Assembly (NCBI GenBank): GCA_964414785.1
Contig: CAYPXZ010000015.1
Span: 14,312 to 78,311, forward strand
DNA length: 64,000 bases
Direction: 5' to 3'
From: Palsa-1447 sp964414785
GTDB lineage: Bacteria; Verrucomicrobiota; Verrucomicrobiia; Opitutales; Opitutaceae
Part shown: positions 44,179-53,735 of the stretch, in pieces
How the letters are laid out: every line of letters begins with the position of its first letter
Position numbering within the stretch: the stretch's first letter is position 1
Notes under the pieces: generated by a model
The model's database searches: none
What the model was told of the DNA's origin: nothing
Seen by the model: only the letters and a program-made list of their open reading frames with translations
Program-made: the position numbers and the translations under genes

Positions 44179-45708
44179 CTAGGTCCGGGCCGCGGAGGGC
44201 TGGGGTGTCGCCGGGTGCGGCGTAATGGCCCGGTAGTGCTCGAAGACCGCATACATCAGCTCCAGGGGAACCTGGCCAAGCGCGGGCATGACGAGCGCCG
44301 GATTGCCGCCGTGGGCCGCGCCGTCGAAGAAGTCCCGCGCCCTCATCCACGCCGGAAACGAGCCCCCCACAATCCTCCCGAAGCACTCTCCCTCCTGCTT
44401 CACTCGGGCGCCTAGGCCGTTCACCCCGGCGGCGCACAGAAGCGCCAGGTGCGGCCCCGAGAACTCGGCGGTGGCCGCGACCGGCCGCCGGTCGAACAGC
44501 TGAAACACATACTCGGCGGTCTCGGCGTCGGGATGCCTCACCAGGTGGGCCGCGATCAGGGTCACGACGGGGGCGGACGCGCCCTGCTCCAAGAGGTATG
44601 CGATTTCCTTCCGGACCAGGAGGTGCCAGCCCATTCCGGCGTAGGCGTCGAGCTTCAGCGCCTCGCGGTCGTAGGAGTTGAGGGCCGCTCCTGCCGGCCC
44701 CTCGACAAACGTGGCCACGTCCGATGGGCGCCCGAGCTCGATGAGCCGTGTGAGCGAGAAATAGAGCTCGAGCGCCGATGTCGCGCCGCCCATGTAGAGC
44801 TGGACGACCCTCAGGCGCTGCTCGGGGCTGCCCGTGCGGATGGACCTGTCGAGGGAGAACACCGACCGCGCCTCCTCCGGGATGCGCGCCGGGCCTGAGA
44901 GGAGCCTGTCGATCTCGGCGGGGTCCCCGGTCATCCTCTCGGAGAAGACTAGGGCCTGGGTCCACGCCGGGACCCGCTTCGCTCCCTCCCTCAGCATCCG
45001 GGACGAGAGGCCCGCCACGGAGGCGAAGTCGCCGCGCGCGATGAGGGCCCTGACCCAGTCCTCGCCCACCGATTCGAAATTGGCGCGGTCCTGGTCAAGC
45101 AGGCGCGCGTAGATCGCGTCCGAGTAGTCGGGGTTCCCGATCTGCGTGAGTTGCGCCAGGAGCCGGGCCACGGCCAGGTTGTCGGGGTCCAGCGCGTAGG
45201 CCTGGCTCAGGGCGAGGTAGCTCTGGCGGATGTCGCCCGCGTCAAAGCTCCGCAGCGCCATGCGGTAAAAATAATCGGCTCTCGCCCCGTGGATCCGCTT
45301 CCAGGCGGGCGGCCATGCGACGACGCGCAGGGGCACCCGGTAGCCGATCATCCGAAACCCGGCAAAGGCTGCGAGCACGGCGAGGCAGGCGGCGGCCGCG
45401 GCGGAGCCGGCGTACAGCAGCACCGCCCGCCCCCAGAAGGGGCGGACCGCGGAGGCATTGACCGAGCACACCCGCCTCCCGTCCGGGGCCGTCGCAAGCA
45501 GCGGGCAAAGCCTGTGGAAACGCCCCCGGTCGCTCCAGCCGGCGCATGCCTCGCATCCTGTCTCCCCGGCAAGCCCTGAATCGCTGGGATGCTGGCACGG
45601 GGCCGCACCGGAAGCGCCCCGGAGCCGGAACAGCGACTTGCGCAGGTTCCAGTACAGATGCCCCCAATAAAGCCGGCCGAGGTCGCCGAACCATCCCGTC
45701 ATCCGCAA
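44179..45708 (-). CDS. Membrane-anchored TPR-like protein with N-terminal Cys cluster
   Basis: The protein has 509 residues. Residues 38-68 hold four cysteines (CQHPSDSG, GCEACAGW and RLCPLL) that could bind metal. One hydrophobic segment lies at about 96-119. The rest is alpha-helical with TPR-like units such as YLALSQAYALDPDNLAVARL and AIYARLLDQDRANFESVGED. It is probably anchored in the inner membrane with the repeats on the periplasmic side. Function is unknown. Confidence 0.62.
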   Translation of the reverse strand: MRMTGWFGDLGRLYWGHLYWNLRKSLFRLRGASGAAPCQHPSDSGLAGETGCEACAGWSDRGRFHRLCPLLATAPDGRRVCSVNASAVRPFWGRAVLLYAGSAAAAACLAVLAAFAGFRMIGYRVPLRVVAWPPAWKRIHGARADYFYRMALRSFDAGDIRQSYLALSQAYALDPDNLAVARLLAQLTQIGNPDYSDAIYARLLDQDRANFESVGEDWVRALIARGDFASVAGLSSRMLREGAKRVPAWTQALVFSERMTGDPAEIDRLLSGPARIPEEARSVFSLDRSIRTGSPEQRLRVVQLYMGGATSALELYFSLTRLIELGRPSDVATFVEGPAGAALNSYDREALKLDAYAGMGWHLLVRKEIAYLLEQGASAPVVTLIAAHLVRHPDAETAEYVFQLFDRRPVAATAEFSGPHLALLCAAGVNGLGARVKQEGECFGRIVGGSFPAWMRARDFFDGAAHGGNPALVMPALGQVPLELMYAVFEHYRAITPHPATPQPSAART

Positions 45709-45778
45709 AATCTGTGTCCCGCGGCGATCACCGGCAAACGCAAAGTGGGTCGCCGGGCGAGGGGGTCTCCACGGCCGC

Positions 45779-46369
45779 CTATTTCTCGGACTCCAGCAGC
45801 TTCTTGAGCTTGCTCACCTTGGGGCGGATCACGACCGAGCAATACCCCTCATTGGGGTGCTTGGCGAAATAGTCCTGGTGGTAGTCCTCCGCAGGCCAGA
45901 ACTTGGCCAAGGGGACTATCTCGGTCGTGATGGGGTCCGAGTAGGCCTTCTGGGCCTGGGCCTTGGATTTCTCCGCCGCGTCCTTCTGGGAGGCGTCGGC
46001 ATAGAGGATGATCGAGCGGTACTGGCTCCCCATGTCATTGCCCTGCCCGCCGACCTGGGTCGGGTTGTGGACGTGCCAGAAGTAGTTCAGGACCCGGTCG
46101 AGCGAGACGACCGCCGGGTCAAAATCGATCTTAACGACCTCGGCGTGCCCCGTCTCCTCGGTGCAGACGTCCTGGTAGCTGGGATTGGCCACCGTGCCCC
46201 CGGAGTACCCGCACGTGACGTGGGTCACGCCGGGCAGGAGCTTGTAGGTCGCGTCAAGGCACCAGAAGCATCCCCCTCCCAGCACGACGGAGTCGGCCTT
46301 GGCCACGTTTGTGAATAAAGTCATTGAGATGAGGATGGAGAGTGAAAGGATGTTTTGAAGGCGGGACAT
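45779..46369 (-). CDS. msrA: Peptide methionine sulfoxide reductase MsrA, exported
   Basis: The protein has 196 residues with a signal peptide (about 1-25) and the catalytic motif GGGCFWCLDA (30-39). HAEVVKIDFDP, HVHNPTQ and GSQYRSIILYAD confirm the family. It reduces methionine-S-sulfoxide in proteins. Together with the exported MsrB gene 23 bp upstream it forms an envelope repair pair for oxidised proteins. The stop lies 70 bp from the next gene. Confidence 0.93.
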   Translation of the reverse strand: MSRLQNILSLSILISMTLFTNVAKADSVVLGGGCFWCLDATYKLLPGVTHVTCGYSGGTVANPSYQDVCTEETGHAEVVKIDFDPAVVSLDRVLNYFWHVHNPTQVGGQGNDMGSQYRSIILYADASQKDAAEKSKAQAQKAYSDPITTEIVPLAKFWPAEDYHQDYFAKHPNEGYCSVVIRPKVSKLKKLLESEK

Positions 46370-46392
46370 GGGGGGCTCGTTGCTGAGTCGCT

Positions 46393-47010
46393 CTACTTGC
46401 CGGCACCCTGGGCCGAGTGGGAGGCCACCCAGGCCTCGTACTGCTTTCGGGGCATGAAGCGCAGCGACGCGGAGTTGATGCAGTACCGCATGCCCGTCGG
46501 CGGAGGCCCGTCGTCAAAAACGTGGCCCAGGTGCGCACCGTCGGTCGTGCAGTGCACCTCGTCGCGGACCATGCCGAGCGACGCATCCGTCTGGGCCTGC
46601 ACAAAGAGGGGCTCGATCGGCTTAGTGAAGCTTGGCCAGCCGGTGCCGCTGTCAAACTTGTCGCGGCTGTCAAAGAGCGGTGTGTCGCTACACACGGAGA
46701 AATAGACCCCGTCCTCGTGGTTGTCCCAGTATTCGTTGCGGAACGAGGGCTCCGTGCCCTGGAGCCGCGCCACCTGGTACTGGCGCGCCGTCAGGAGCTG
46801 CTGCCACTCCTCATCGGTGTGCCGGACGCTGGCCTTCGACATGTCGATGACCACGTTGGAGGGAAGCCCGCAAGCGGACTTCAGTCCCGCGGGGGGGCAT
46901 GCGGCGCCGGAGGGCGTTGCGTCAGCTGGCTTTGTGTTTTTCATCTCGGTGTCGGCAAGCAACATCGCCGTAGCGGCCACAAATGCAAATGCGGGAAGGA
47001 AGAGTTTCAC
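46393..47010 (-). CDS. msrB: Peptide methionine sulfoxide reductase MsrB, exported
   Basis: The protein has 205 residues with a signal peptide (about 1-20). MsrB signatures are SDTPLFDSRDKFDSGTGWPS, EVHCTTDGAHLGHVFDDGPP and the catalytic cysteine in RYCINSASLRF. At the position of the first zinc CxxC pair the sequence has a single Cys (FSVCSD), so this is probably a zinc-free form. It reduces methionine-R-sulfoxide and is co-transcribed with the MsrA gene downstream. Confidence 0.93.
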   Translation of the reverse strand: MKLFLPAFAFVAATAMLLADTEMKNTKPADATPSGAACPPAGLKSACGLPSNVVIDMSKASVRHTDEEWQQLLTARQYQVARLQGTEPSFRNEYWDNHEDGVYFSVCSDTPLFDSRDKFDSGTGWPSFTKPIEPLFVQAQTDASLGMVRDEVHCTTDGAHLGHVFDDGPPPTGMRYCINSASLRFMPRKQYEAWVASHSAQGAGK

Positions 47011-47094
47011 CTGCCGTTAGAGTAACCCATCCGGCCGTTTATTCCAGCGCGGGCCGCCGTCTTGCCATTTGAGGCGCCACGGCCTGCCGCCCGC

Positions 47095-47529
47095 TCACAC
47101 GCGCTTGAACAGCTTCTCGATCAGGTCGTGGATCATCTCCGCCGGCGGGTGTCCGAAGACTATCGTCGGCCGGAAATAATGCCCCACCGCAAGGATCTTG
47201 TCGGACCTGGCCGTCCTCACCTGCATGTCTATCTCGATCATGTAGGTGCTGAAATCCCACGTCCACATGTCGTCATACGACACGATGAGCTCCGTCTCCG
47301 GGGGCATCATCGTCAGGGCGCCCGAGGTGGCGTCGTAGCCCATGGCCCGGAGCTGGCGGGCGATCTCGTCGGCGACCCCAAAGCTGTCCGCGAGCCGGTG
47401 CTCGACGAACACGTGCTTGTGGCCGGAAAGGTCCGCCTTGGGCAGCGAGCGCGTCGTAATCTGCGCGCAGCCGCCGAGGACCAGGGCGGCCGCCAGGGCG
47501 AGGAAGGTTCTTAGTCCGTTTTGGTACAT
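47095..47529 (-). CDS. DUF4136-like lipoprotein
   Basis: The protein has 144 residues with a lipobox (LALAAALVLGGC, Cys21). The body resembles small periplasmic lipoproteins of the DUF4136 type: HRLADSFGVADEIARQLRAM, ELIVSYDDMWTWDF and a C-terminal MIHDLIEKLFKRV. Its role is unknown. Its start is divergent from the transglutaminase-like gene, and an alternative longer frame of that gene would overlap it. Confidence 0.68.
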   Translation of the reverse strand: MYQNGLRTFLALAAALVLGGCAQITTRSLPKADLSGHKHVFVEHRLADSFGVADEIARQLRAMGYDATSGALTMMPPETELIVSYDDMWTWDFSTYMIEIDMQVRTARSDKILAVGHYFRPTIVFGHPPAEMIHDLIEKLFKRV

Positions 47530-47661
47530 GCGCCTTGCATGACGGGCTTTGAGGTCGTCTGGTTACTCAGGCAAGAAAGAAACAATCGCCCGGAATGCCG
47601 GTCCCCCACCCGGGCAGCCCCCGTGCCAACCCTCCACCAACGCCAACCCAGGAAGCGCCCG

Positions 47662-48807
47662 ATGAGCGCGATCACGCGCTACGTTGTCGTGCCGCTGATC
47701 CTGCTCGCATTGGGAGTCCGGCTCGGGATGACGATCGAGCGCAGCAGGACGAGGCCCGCGCTGCCCCCGGCGGCGCCCCCCGCGGCCACCGAGGCGCCAA
47801 GGGCCGCTCCGACCCCGCAGCCCTCATCCCCGGTCTTTGATATGACCTGCTCCTTCCAGGACAACATCTACCCGTCGCTCATGCTGTCCTTCGGCGTGTC
47901 GTATCCCGAGTACACCCGCTGCCTCACGATCGCGCTGCGGAACCTGCCTGCATCGGGTTCGCTCCAGCTCAGGGTCGAGTCCGCGCTGTTCGTCGAGCCG
48001 CTCCAGGTCGCGATCAACGGGTCCACCGGGGCGGTCACCGTCAACCCCGAGCTTCCTTGGAGCTTTGACGCGCTGCGCCGCACGGTCCAGATCGCGCCCC
48101 AGGCCTTCGTCGCGTCGCTCCTTGTGGACGGCAAGCCGGCGGCGGAGGCGAGCCTTGTCTGCACCGTCCACTCGGTCAACGAGGCCGTTTCGCGGATCTT
48201 CGTCGGGTCGACGGGCCAGTGGATTGACACGAGCGTGTGCTTCGCGGCGTTCGTCAACGAGGACCACCCCTGGATAAACGCGCTGCTTCAGGAGGCGGTG
48301 GCGAGCGGAGGCGTGCGCGCGTTCACGGGATACCAGAACGGGCCCCAGTCGGCGTCGCAGCAGGTGCAGGCCGTCTGGGACGCGCTTGCCGCGCGCGGGC
48401 TAAGCTACGTGAACGTGGCGACGGACAGCGGCACCTCGCCCCTGGTCGCGACCCAGTACGTCCGCTTCCTCGAGCAGTCCGTCCACGACCAGGGCGCCAA
48501 CTGTGTCGACGCGTCGGTGCTATTCGCGTCGATCCTCAGGCGCATCGGCCTGCGGCCGGTTCTTCTTTTCAGGCCCGGCCACTGCTTTGCCGGATACTAT
48601 GACGCCCAGGAGGGCGGACGCCTGGTGGCATTCGAAACGACCAATCTCGGGACGGCGCCGTTCTCGGCGGCCGCGGCGGAGGGTGCGAAGGAGCTGCAGA
48701 CGACGCTCCCGTACCTTGGGTCGCCCCAGTACTCGATCGTCGACATCGCTCTCTGCCGCCAGCAGGGGATCAACCCCATCACCTACCAGCCCGCCGAGCG
48801 CAATTGA
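47662..48807 (+). CDS. Transglutaminase-like exported protein
   Basis: The protein has 381 residues from the ATG at 47662, supported by GGAAG upstream and an N-terminal membrane segment (ITRYVVVPLILLALGVRLGM). A Pro/Ala-rich stretch follows. The core contains the transglutaminase-type nucleophile in GANCVDASVLFASILRRIG, the His in LLFRPGHCFAGYYD, and a following acidic FETTNLG. Such proteins are cysteine peptidase- or transglutaminase-like enzymes in the periplasm. The start at 47521 would overlap the divergent lipoprotein and is not preferred. Confidence 0.72.
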   Translation: MSAITRYVVVPLILLALGVRLGMTIERSRTRPALPPAAPPAATEAPRAAPTPQPSSPVFDMTCSFQDNIYPSLMLSFGVSYPEYTRCLTIALRNLPASGSLQLRVESALFVEPLQVAINGSTGAVTVNPELPWSFDALRRTVQIAPQAFVASLLVDGKPAAEASLVCTVHSVNEAVSRIFVGSTGQWIDTSVCFAAFVNEDHPWINALLQEAVASGGVRAFTGYQNGPQSASQQVQAVWDALAARGLSYVNVATDSGTSPLVATQYVRFLEQSVHDQGANCVDASVLFASILRRIGLRPVLLFRPGHCFAGYYDAQEGGRLVAFETTNLGTAPFSAAAAEGAKELQTTLPYLGSPQYSIVDIALCRQQGINPITYQPAERN

Positions 48808-48814
48808 ATGGACC

Positions 48815-51325
48815 CTAGTCGTCGTCGGACCCCGGGAGCTGCCTCACAAACGCCGCGTGGACCGGTGCCGGCATCCGGGACCCGTCGCCGCGAACGGACT
48901 CCCAAATCACCGTGTTCAGGGCCTGCTCGTCGGCCAGGTCCTCCTTCGTGAAGTCGAACCTGGCTGAGAGCGCCGCCTTCCTGCCCGTCGCCGGGTTGCG
49001 CGCGTTGACGTCGACCCGCGCCGCCAGGGCCTTGAAGGGGCTCCCGTCGGACAAAGCCTGGAAACTTGCCCTCATCGGGTTGGCCGCGGCGTCGAACTGG
49101 GACATGGGCCCCATTCCCAGGATCAACTCGATCGTTCGAAGCATCGAGCACGTCGTGTAGGGGGTCGAGTCGACGGCGCCCCGCCTGACGAAGCCCCCGG
49201 CGATGAGCGCCTCGGTCCGGTGGGCGTCGACGTGGTCGGGACCCGCCTGCGCGTCGTCTTCGACGGAAAAGACAACCGTCTCTTTCCAGAACCTCGACAG
49301 GCTGAGAGCCTCCACGACCCGCCCCAGGGCCTGGTCGTTGTCGGCAACCATGGCTTGGGGGGTCCAGCTGCCGGCCTTGGCGCCGGCGGTGTGGTCCTGC
49401 GGCAGGCGCACGATCTGAAGCCTCGGCATGTCGCCCAGCGCCTCGAACTTGTGCAGCTCGGATATGAACTCGTCAGCGCGATTCCGGTCCTGGTAGGTGA
49501 TGTCCCATCCCCGGAACGCCGGATCCAGGTGGCCCTCGAGCGTGGGCAGGTTTGTCCATGCGGGTCCGCCGGCCTTGAGCGGGTTCTCGGTGAATTCCCC
49601 GTAGCTGCGGTAGGAGACGCCCGCCGCGGCGGCGCGGTCCCAGAGGTAGCCGAGTGCCGGCAGGGCCGCGGTGTAGTGGGCCTCCGCCGGGTAGGGAACG
49701 TGGCTTCCCTTTCCGCCGTGACCGTAGTTCACGGGCCAGGACTTCTCGACGAATTCGGAGGAATACCCGGCCATGCTCCACTCGTGGCCGCCCGCGCTCA
49801 CCTCGGCGTTGGCGTAGAAATTGTCGAGAAGCACAAACTGGCGCGCTAGCGCGTGGATGTTCGGAGTGACCCTCTCGGGAAACAGGCATAGGGCCGGGTC
49901 GCCGTTGCCCTGGGGCAGGTCGCCGAGCACCTGGTCGTAGGTCCTGTTCTCCTTGATGATGTAGATGACGTACCGGATCGGCGTGGTCCCGCCGGGGCCG
50001 CCCGGGATAGGGTCGCCGGGCCCCGCCGGCCCGGCGGCCGGCGCCGGCCTGCACCGCTGCGCGATTCCCGTCCATCCGGTCAGGGCGCGCGCGTAATCCT
50101 TGCCCGTGGGAAGGCGGACAATGCCGAGGGATCCGCCATAGAGCTTTGCAATGGGCGTCCACGAGCCGTCGCTGCCCGCGCTCGGCCTCGGGGAAAGGCC
50201 CCTTGCATTGAGAACCAGGAGACTCCGGCCGTCGGGAGTCAGCCTTACCGATGAGGGGAACCAGCCCGTCGGGATGAAACCAAGGGGATGCCCCGCTCCC
50301 CGGACGCTGATGTCAAACACGGCCACGGTGTTCGTGTAGGCGTTGGCGACATAGAGGGTCCGGCCGTCGGGCGAAAGGGCGAGGCTGTCGGGCGTTGACC
50401 CCGGCGGGTCTCCCGGCGAAGGGGCGGACGACAGGACCTCGGTCACGTTCCCGTCGGCCGCGTCGAGGACGGTCACCGAGTTTAGCCCTCCGTTTGAGAC
50501 GAAGAGCCTGCCGTCCCGCGACAGGAGCACCTCGTTCGGATGCAGCCCGGTCGCCCAGCGGGCGATGACGTGCCCGTCATCCGTGTCGAGGACGCCAACG
50601 GCGGACTCACCCCAGAGGCTCACATAGGCGCGGTGCCGGCGCTCATCCCAAGCCACGTTCAGGGGATCGGCGTCCGACACGATGACCTCCGGGGCCTCGT
50701 CATTTGGCGCCACGGCGCCGGCGAGCGGGCCGGCGCGCCGCGGCCCGCCGCTTCCCAGGTCGGCCGTCCACCGGGTGGCTCCGCTCTCCAGGTCTACCCG
50801 CACCACCCGGTTGTCGAACGCAAGCGCCACCACGGCGGCCCGTGAGTCGCTTGAGAGGGCGAACCCGGCCACGACGCTGGCGCCGGACGTGTCGGTGACC
50901 CGGATGTCGGGCCGCGCCGTGAGCTTCCCCCTTGAGAACGAGAAGACGTGGAGGACGCCGTCACTTGCGCCGCTGCACACGAGCTGCGCCCCGTCCGCGG
51001 AGAAGGCGATCCCGCAGTAGGATTCATTCAGGGGCGCCCTGGCCACGACCCGCTGGGTGGAGAGCTCGACCACCCGGACCTCGTGCCCCTCGTGGCCCGC
51101 GTGGAGCACGGCGGCAAAATCCCCGCGCGGGCTGACCGCCATGCCTACCGGAAAATCGCCGAGCGCGACCTGGTCGCCCACAGGGTGTATCGGCCACTGG
51201 TTGTGAAGGAGCGTGAATCCGTCCGGCCGAGGCCCCGGCAGGAGGCGGTCCCTGCTCCCCGCCGCCATTCCAGTCCCCGCGCAAGCCGCCGCCACCCACG
51301 CCAGAATGAGCGTGGACGCCTTCAT
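48815..51325 (-). CDS. Beta-propeller/phosphoesterase (AcpA/PLC-like) exported protein
   Basis: The protein has 836 residues with a signal peptide (1-22). Residues about 45-400 form a YncE-like beta-propeller (GIAFSADGAQLVCSGASDG, NPGYVSLWG-like blades, DSLALSPDGRTLYVANAYTN). From about 450 a metal-dependent phosphoesterase domain begins with YVIYIIKENRTYDQVLGD, SVEDDAQAGPDHVDAHR and TPNIHALARQF. These alkaline-phosphatase-like enzymes hydrolyse phosphodiesters or phospholipids outside the cytoplasm. The gene is convergent with the transglutaminase-like gene. Confidence 0.85.
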   Translation of the reverse strand: MKASTLILAWVAAACAGTGMAAGSRDRLLPGPRPDGFTLLHNQWPIHPVGDQVALGDFPVGMAVSPRGDFAAVLHAGHEGHEVRVVELSTQRVVARAPLNESYCGIAFSADGAQLVCSGASDGVLHVFSFSRGKLTARPDIRVTDTSGASVVAGFALSSDSRAAVVALAFDNRVVRVDLESGATRWTADLGSGGPRRAGPLAGAVAPNDEAPEVIVSDADPLNVAWDERRHRAYVSLWGESAVGVLDTDDGHVIARWATGLHPNEVLLSRDGRLFVSNGGLNSVTVLDAADGNVTEVLSSAPSPGDPPGSTPDSLALSPDGRTLYVANAYTNTVAVFDISVRGAGHPLGFIPTGWFPSSVRLTPDGRSLLVLNARGLSPRPSAGSDGSWTPIAKLYGGSLGIVRLPTGKDYARALTGWTGIAQRCRPAPAAGPAGPGDPIPGGPGGTTPIRYVIYIIKENRTYDQVLGDLPQGNGDPALCLFPERVTPNIHALARQFVLLDNFYANAEVSAGGHEWSMAGYSSEFVEKSWPVNYGHGGKGSHVPYPAEAHYTAALPALGYLWDRAAAAGVSYRSYGEFTENPLKAGGPAWTNLPTLEGHLDPAFRGWDITYQDRNRADEFISELHKFEALGDMPRLQIVRLPQDHTAGAKAGSWTPQAMVADNDQALGRVVEALSLSRFWKETVVFSVEDDAQAGPDHVDAHRTEALIAGGFVRRGAVDSTPYTTCSMLRTIELILGMGPMSQFDAAANPMRASFQALSDGSPFKALAARVDVNARNPATGRKAALSARFDFTKEDLADEQALNTVIWESVRGDGSRMPAPVHAAFVRQLPGSDDD

Positions 51326-51328
51326 GGC

Positions 51329-52060
51329 CTAGTTGCCGAAAAGTCCCGCGATCGTCGCCTGCATCTCCTCGGCCTTAGCCCGGGGATCGGCCGCCTGGCG
51401 GATCGGGCGGCCGACCACGATGTAGTCCGCTCCTCCCAGGAACGCGTCTCTGACGTCGACCGTGCGCTTCTGGTCGTCCGACGGACGGTTCTCCACGGGC
51501 CGTATTCCCGGGCTGACGACCAGGAAATTGGGGCCAAGTTCTCCCCTGAGGCGCGCAGCCTCAAGTCCGGACGAGATCACGCCGTCGCACCCCAGCTTGA
51601 TGGCCCTGCGCGCCCGCGAGAGGACCAGGTCCTCCGGGCTGCACTGGAACCCGAGGTCGTCCAGGTCCCCCCGGTCGAGGCTCGTCAATACCGTGACGGC
51701 CAGGATCTTCAGGTGGCCCTTGACCGACACCGCCGCCTCGATCATCGGGTCGTTGCCGTGGACCGTGGCGAAGGTGACCCGGCGGTGCTGGAGCTGCTCG
51801 ACGGCGAGCTTAACCGTCTCGGGCACGTCGAAGAACTTGATGTCGGCGAAGACCTTCTTCCCCTGGGCGTCCAGCCAGTCGATCATGTCGAAGTACTGGC
51901 CCGTCATGAGGAACTGGAGCCCGAGCTTGTAGAACTGCACGGAGTCGCCGAGCTTCTCCACCCACCTCTTGCCCTCGTCAAGCGAGGGGACGTCAAGGGC
52001 CAGGATCAGGCGCTCGCGGGGCGGTATAGGCTTGGCTGAGAGGTTCGGATTGGAGGCCAC
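51329..52060 (-). CDS. pyrF: Orotidine 5'-phosphate decarboxylase
   Basis: The protein has 243 residues from a GTG at 52060, close to the usual length. An ATG at 52129 would add 23 residues lacking family character and leave only 28 bp before the divergent gene. PyrF signatures are RLILALDVPSLDE, FADIKFFDVPETV (the catalytic DxKxxD element), VTVLTSLD and VSPGIRPVENRPSDDQKR near the phosphate-binding site. It makes UMP in pyrimidine synthesis. It ends 4 bp before the stop of the phosphoesterase gene's start region. Confidence 0.93.
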   Translation of the reverse strand: MASNPNLSAKPIPPRERLILALDVPSLDEGKRWVEKLGDSVQFYKLGLQFLMTGQYFDMIDWLDAQGKKVFADIKFFDVPETVKLAVEQLQHRRVTFATVHGNDPMIEAAVSVKGHLKILAVTVLTSLDRGDLDDLGFQCSPEDLVLSRARRAIKLGCDGVISSGLEAARLRGELGPNFLVVSPGIRPVENRPSDDQKRTVDVRDAFLGGADYIVVGRPIRQAADPRAKAEEMQATIAGLFGN

Positions 52061-52157
52061 CGCAGAAGATGCCAGCCATCGGCGGTCGCTGGTCAAGACC
52101 GAACGCCTTGCGCCGGGAATTGACGCCACGGCATTGTGAAAACGAGAATGACCCTAA

Positions 52158-52934
52158 ATGGCCACCACCGTCTTTACCATTGCCAACCAGAAAGGCGGCG
52201 TCGGCAAGACCACGACCGCAGTCAACCTCGCGGCCGGGCTCGCCCAGAGGAAGATCCACACGCTGCTGATCGACCTGGACCCCCAGGCAAACGCCACGAG
52301 TTCGCTGGGGATAGAGAAGCAGGAGGGGAAGAGCCTGTACGCCGCCCTCCGGGGCGAGGGCGACGCCCTGCCGCTGGTGACCCCGACCAAGTACGAGCAC
52401 TTGGCGCTGATCCCCAGCGAGGAGGACCTTGCGGCGGCCGAGATCGAGCTCTCGCAGATGGACAACTACCTGATGAAGCTCAGGGGCGTGCTGGCGCCCG
52501 TCGTGTCCTCGGGAGGGTTCCGAGCCATCATTATCGACTGCCCCCCCGCGCTTGGGATGCTCTCCATGAACAGCCTCGCTGCCGCGGACTTCCTGCTGAT
52601 CACCCTGCAGTGCGAATACATGGCCCTCGAGGGCCTCGGCCAGATTCTGCGCAATGTCGACCGGCTCAAGACGGCCGGCATCAACTCGGGCCTCGAGCTG
52701 GGCGGAATCGTGATGACCATGTTCGACGTGCGAACGAGCCTTTCGCGCCAGGTGGTCGAGGAGGTCAAGAAGCACATGGCCGACAAGATATTTGACTCGG
52801 TCATACCGAGGACCGTGCGCCTGAGCGAGGCCCCGAGCTTCGGCAAGACGATCTTCGACTACGACCCCATGAGCCCCGGCACGGCCGCCTACCGCAACCT
52901 CGCCGGTGAGGTGATCAAGCGATTCGGCCTATGA
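52158..52934 (+). CDS. ParA/Soj-family ATPase
   Basis: The protein has 258 residues. The deviant Walker A NQKGGVGKTTTAVNLA (9-24) and the Asp in LLIDLDPQANATSSLG mark the ParA/Soj/MinD family. IIDCPPALGML is Walker B, and GIVMTMFD and VIPRTVRLSEAPSFGK are typical. ParA proteins drive chromosome or plasmid segregation, normally with a ParB. None follows here; the gene overlaps an ABC-2 permease gene by ATGA. It is the first gene of a six-gene operon with rnc, mfd and a SurA-like gene. Confidence 0.93.
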   Translation: MATTVFTIANQKGGVGKTTTAVNLAAGLAQRKIHTLLIDLDPQANATSSLGIEKQEGKSLYAALRGEGDALPLVTPTKYEHLALIPSEEDLAAAEIELSQMDNYLMKLRGVLAPVVSSGGFRAIIIDCPPALGMLSMNSLAAADFLLITLQCEYMALEGLGQILRNVDRLKTAGINSGLELGGIVMTMFDVRTSLSRQVVEEVKKHMADKIFDSVIPRTVRLSEAPSFGKTIFDYDPMSPGTAAYRNLAGEVIKRFGL

Positions 52935-53728
52935 CGAAATACGCCCAGAGCTTCCTGGTGGGGCTCCAAAGCAACCTCGTCTACCGCTGGAACTTCGGCG
53001 TCAGGAGCATCTTCTGGTCCTTCCACCTGATCGTCGTCTACATCCTCTGGGGAGCCGCCTTCTCCGGGAACCCGTCGATCGGCGGCTTCACCTTCGTGCA
53101 GACGCTCACGTACTTCGTCGTGATCTTTGTCCTGCAGTTCTTCATCGGGGCGTTCAACGAGGATTACCAGATAAGCGAGGACATCCGCAACGGCCTCATC
53201 AACCAGTTCCTCCTGAAGCCCATCAACTATTTCGCGTACCGGCTGAGCGTGTTCGCCGCGGCGCGCGTGGTCTCGGGGGCGTTCGGACTGCTCGCTCTCC
53301 TCGTCGCCCTCCCCTTCTTCCGCTCGTACCTGGAGCTGCCCCACGAGGCGTGGCGGTACGTGCTCGCGGTGCCCGCGATGGCGCTGACCGCCATCATCCA
53401 GTTCAGCATCGCCTATTTCTTCGGGCTCCTTGCGTTCTGGTTCCTCGAGATCCAGGGCTTCGTCATCATGTCGATGGCCATCGAGAACCTGCTCGGGGGC
53501 GAGATCTTCCCCCTGGACCTCATCCCGCACACCGCGTTCAACATCGTGCGCTTTCTGCCATTCTTCTACCAGGCCTACTTCCCCGCGGCCATCATCACCG
53601 GCCGGCAGGGCTATGATTTCGCGGTCCAGGGGCTCGCGATCCAGGCGTTCTGGGCGTTCGCTCTTGTCTGCCTCGCCGAGTTCGTGTGGCGGCGGGGCCT
53701 GAGGCACCACACCGCGGCGGGCGGCTGA
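52931..53728 (+). CDS. ABC-2 type transporter permease 1
   Basis: The protein has 265 residues with six hydrophobic segments (for example LIVVYILWGAAFSG, LTYFVVIFVLQFFIGAF and ALTAIIQFSIAYFFGLLAFW). It belongs to the ABC-2 (DUF990-type) permeases with the pattern DIRNGLINQFLLKPINYFAY. It overlaps the ParA-like gene by 4 bp. A second permease of the same kind follows after 7 bp, so they probably form a heterodimeric membrane channel. No ATPase of the ABC kind is next to them in this window. Confidence 0.85.
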   Translation: MTKYAQSFLVGLQSNLVYRWNFGVRSIFWSFHLIVVYILWGAAFSGNPSIGGFTFVQTLTYFVVIFVLQFFIGAFNEDYQISEDIRNGLINQFLLKPINYFAYRLSVFAAARVVSGAFGLLALLVALPFFRSYLELPHEAWRYVLAVPAMALTAIIQFSIAYFFGLLAFWFLEIQGFVIMSMAIENLLGGEIFPLDLIPHTAFNIVRFLPFFYQAYFPAAIITGRQGYDFAVQGLAIQAFWAFALVCLAEFVWRRGLRHHTAAGG

Positions 53729-53735
53729 CACGCGC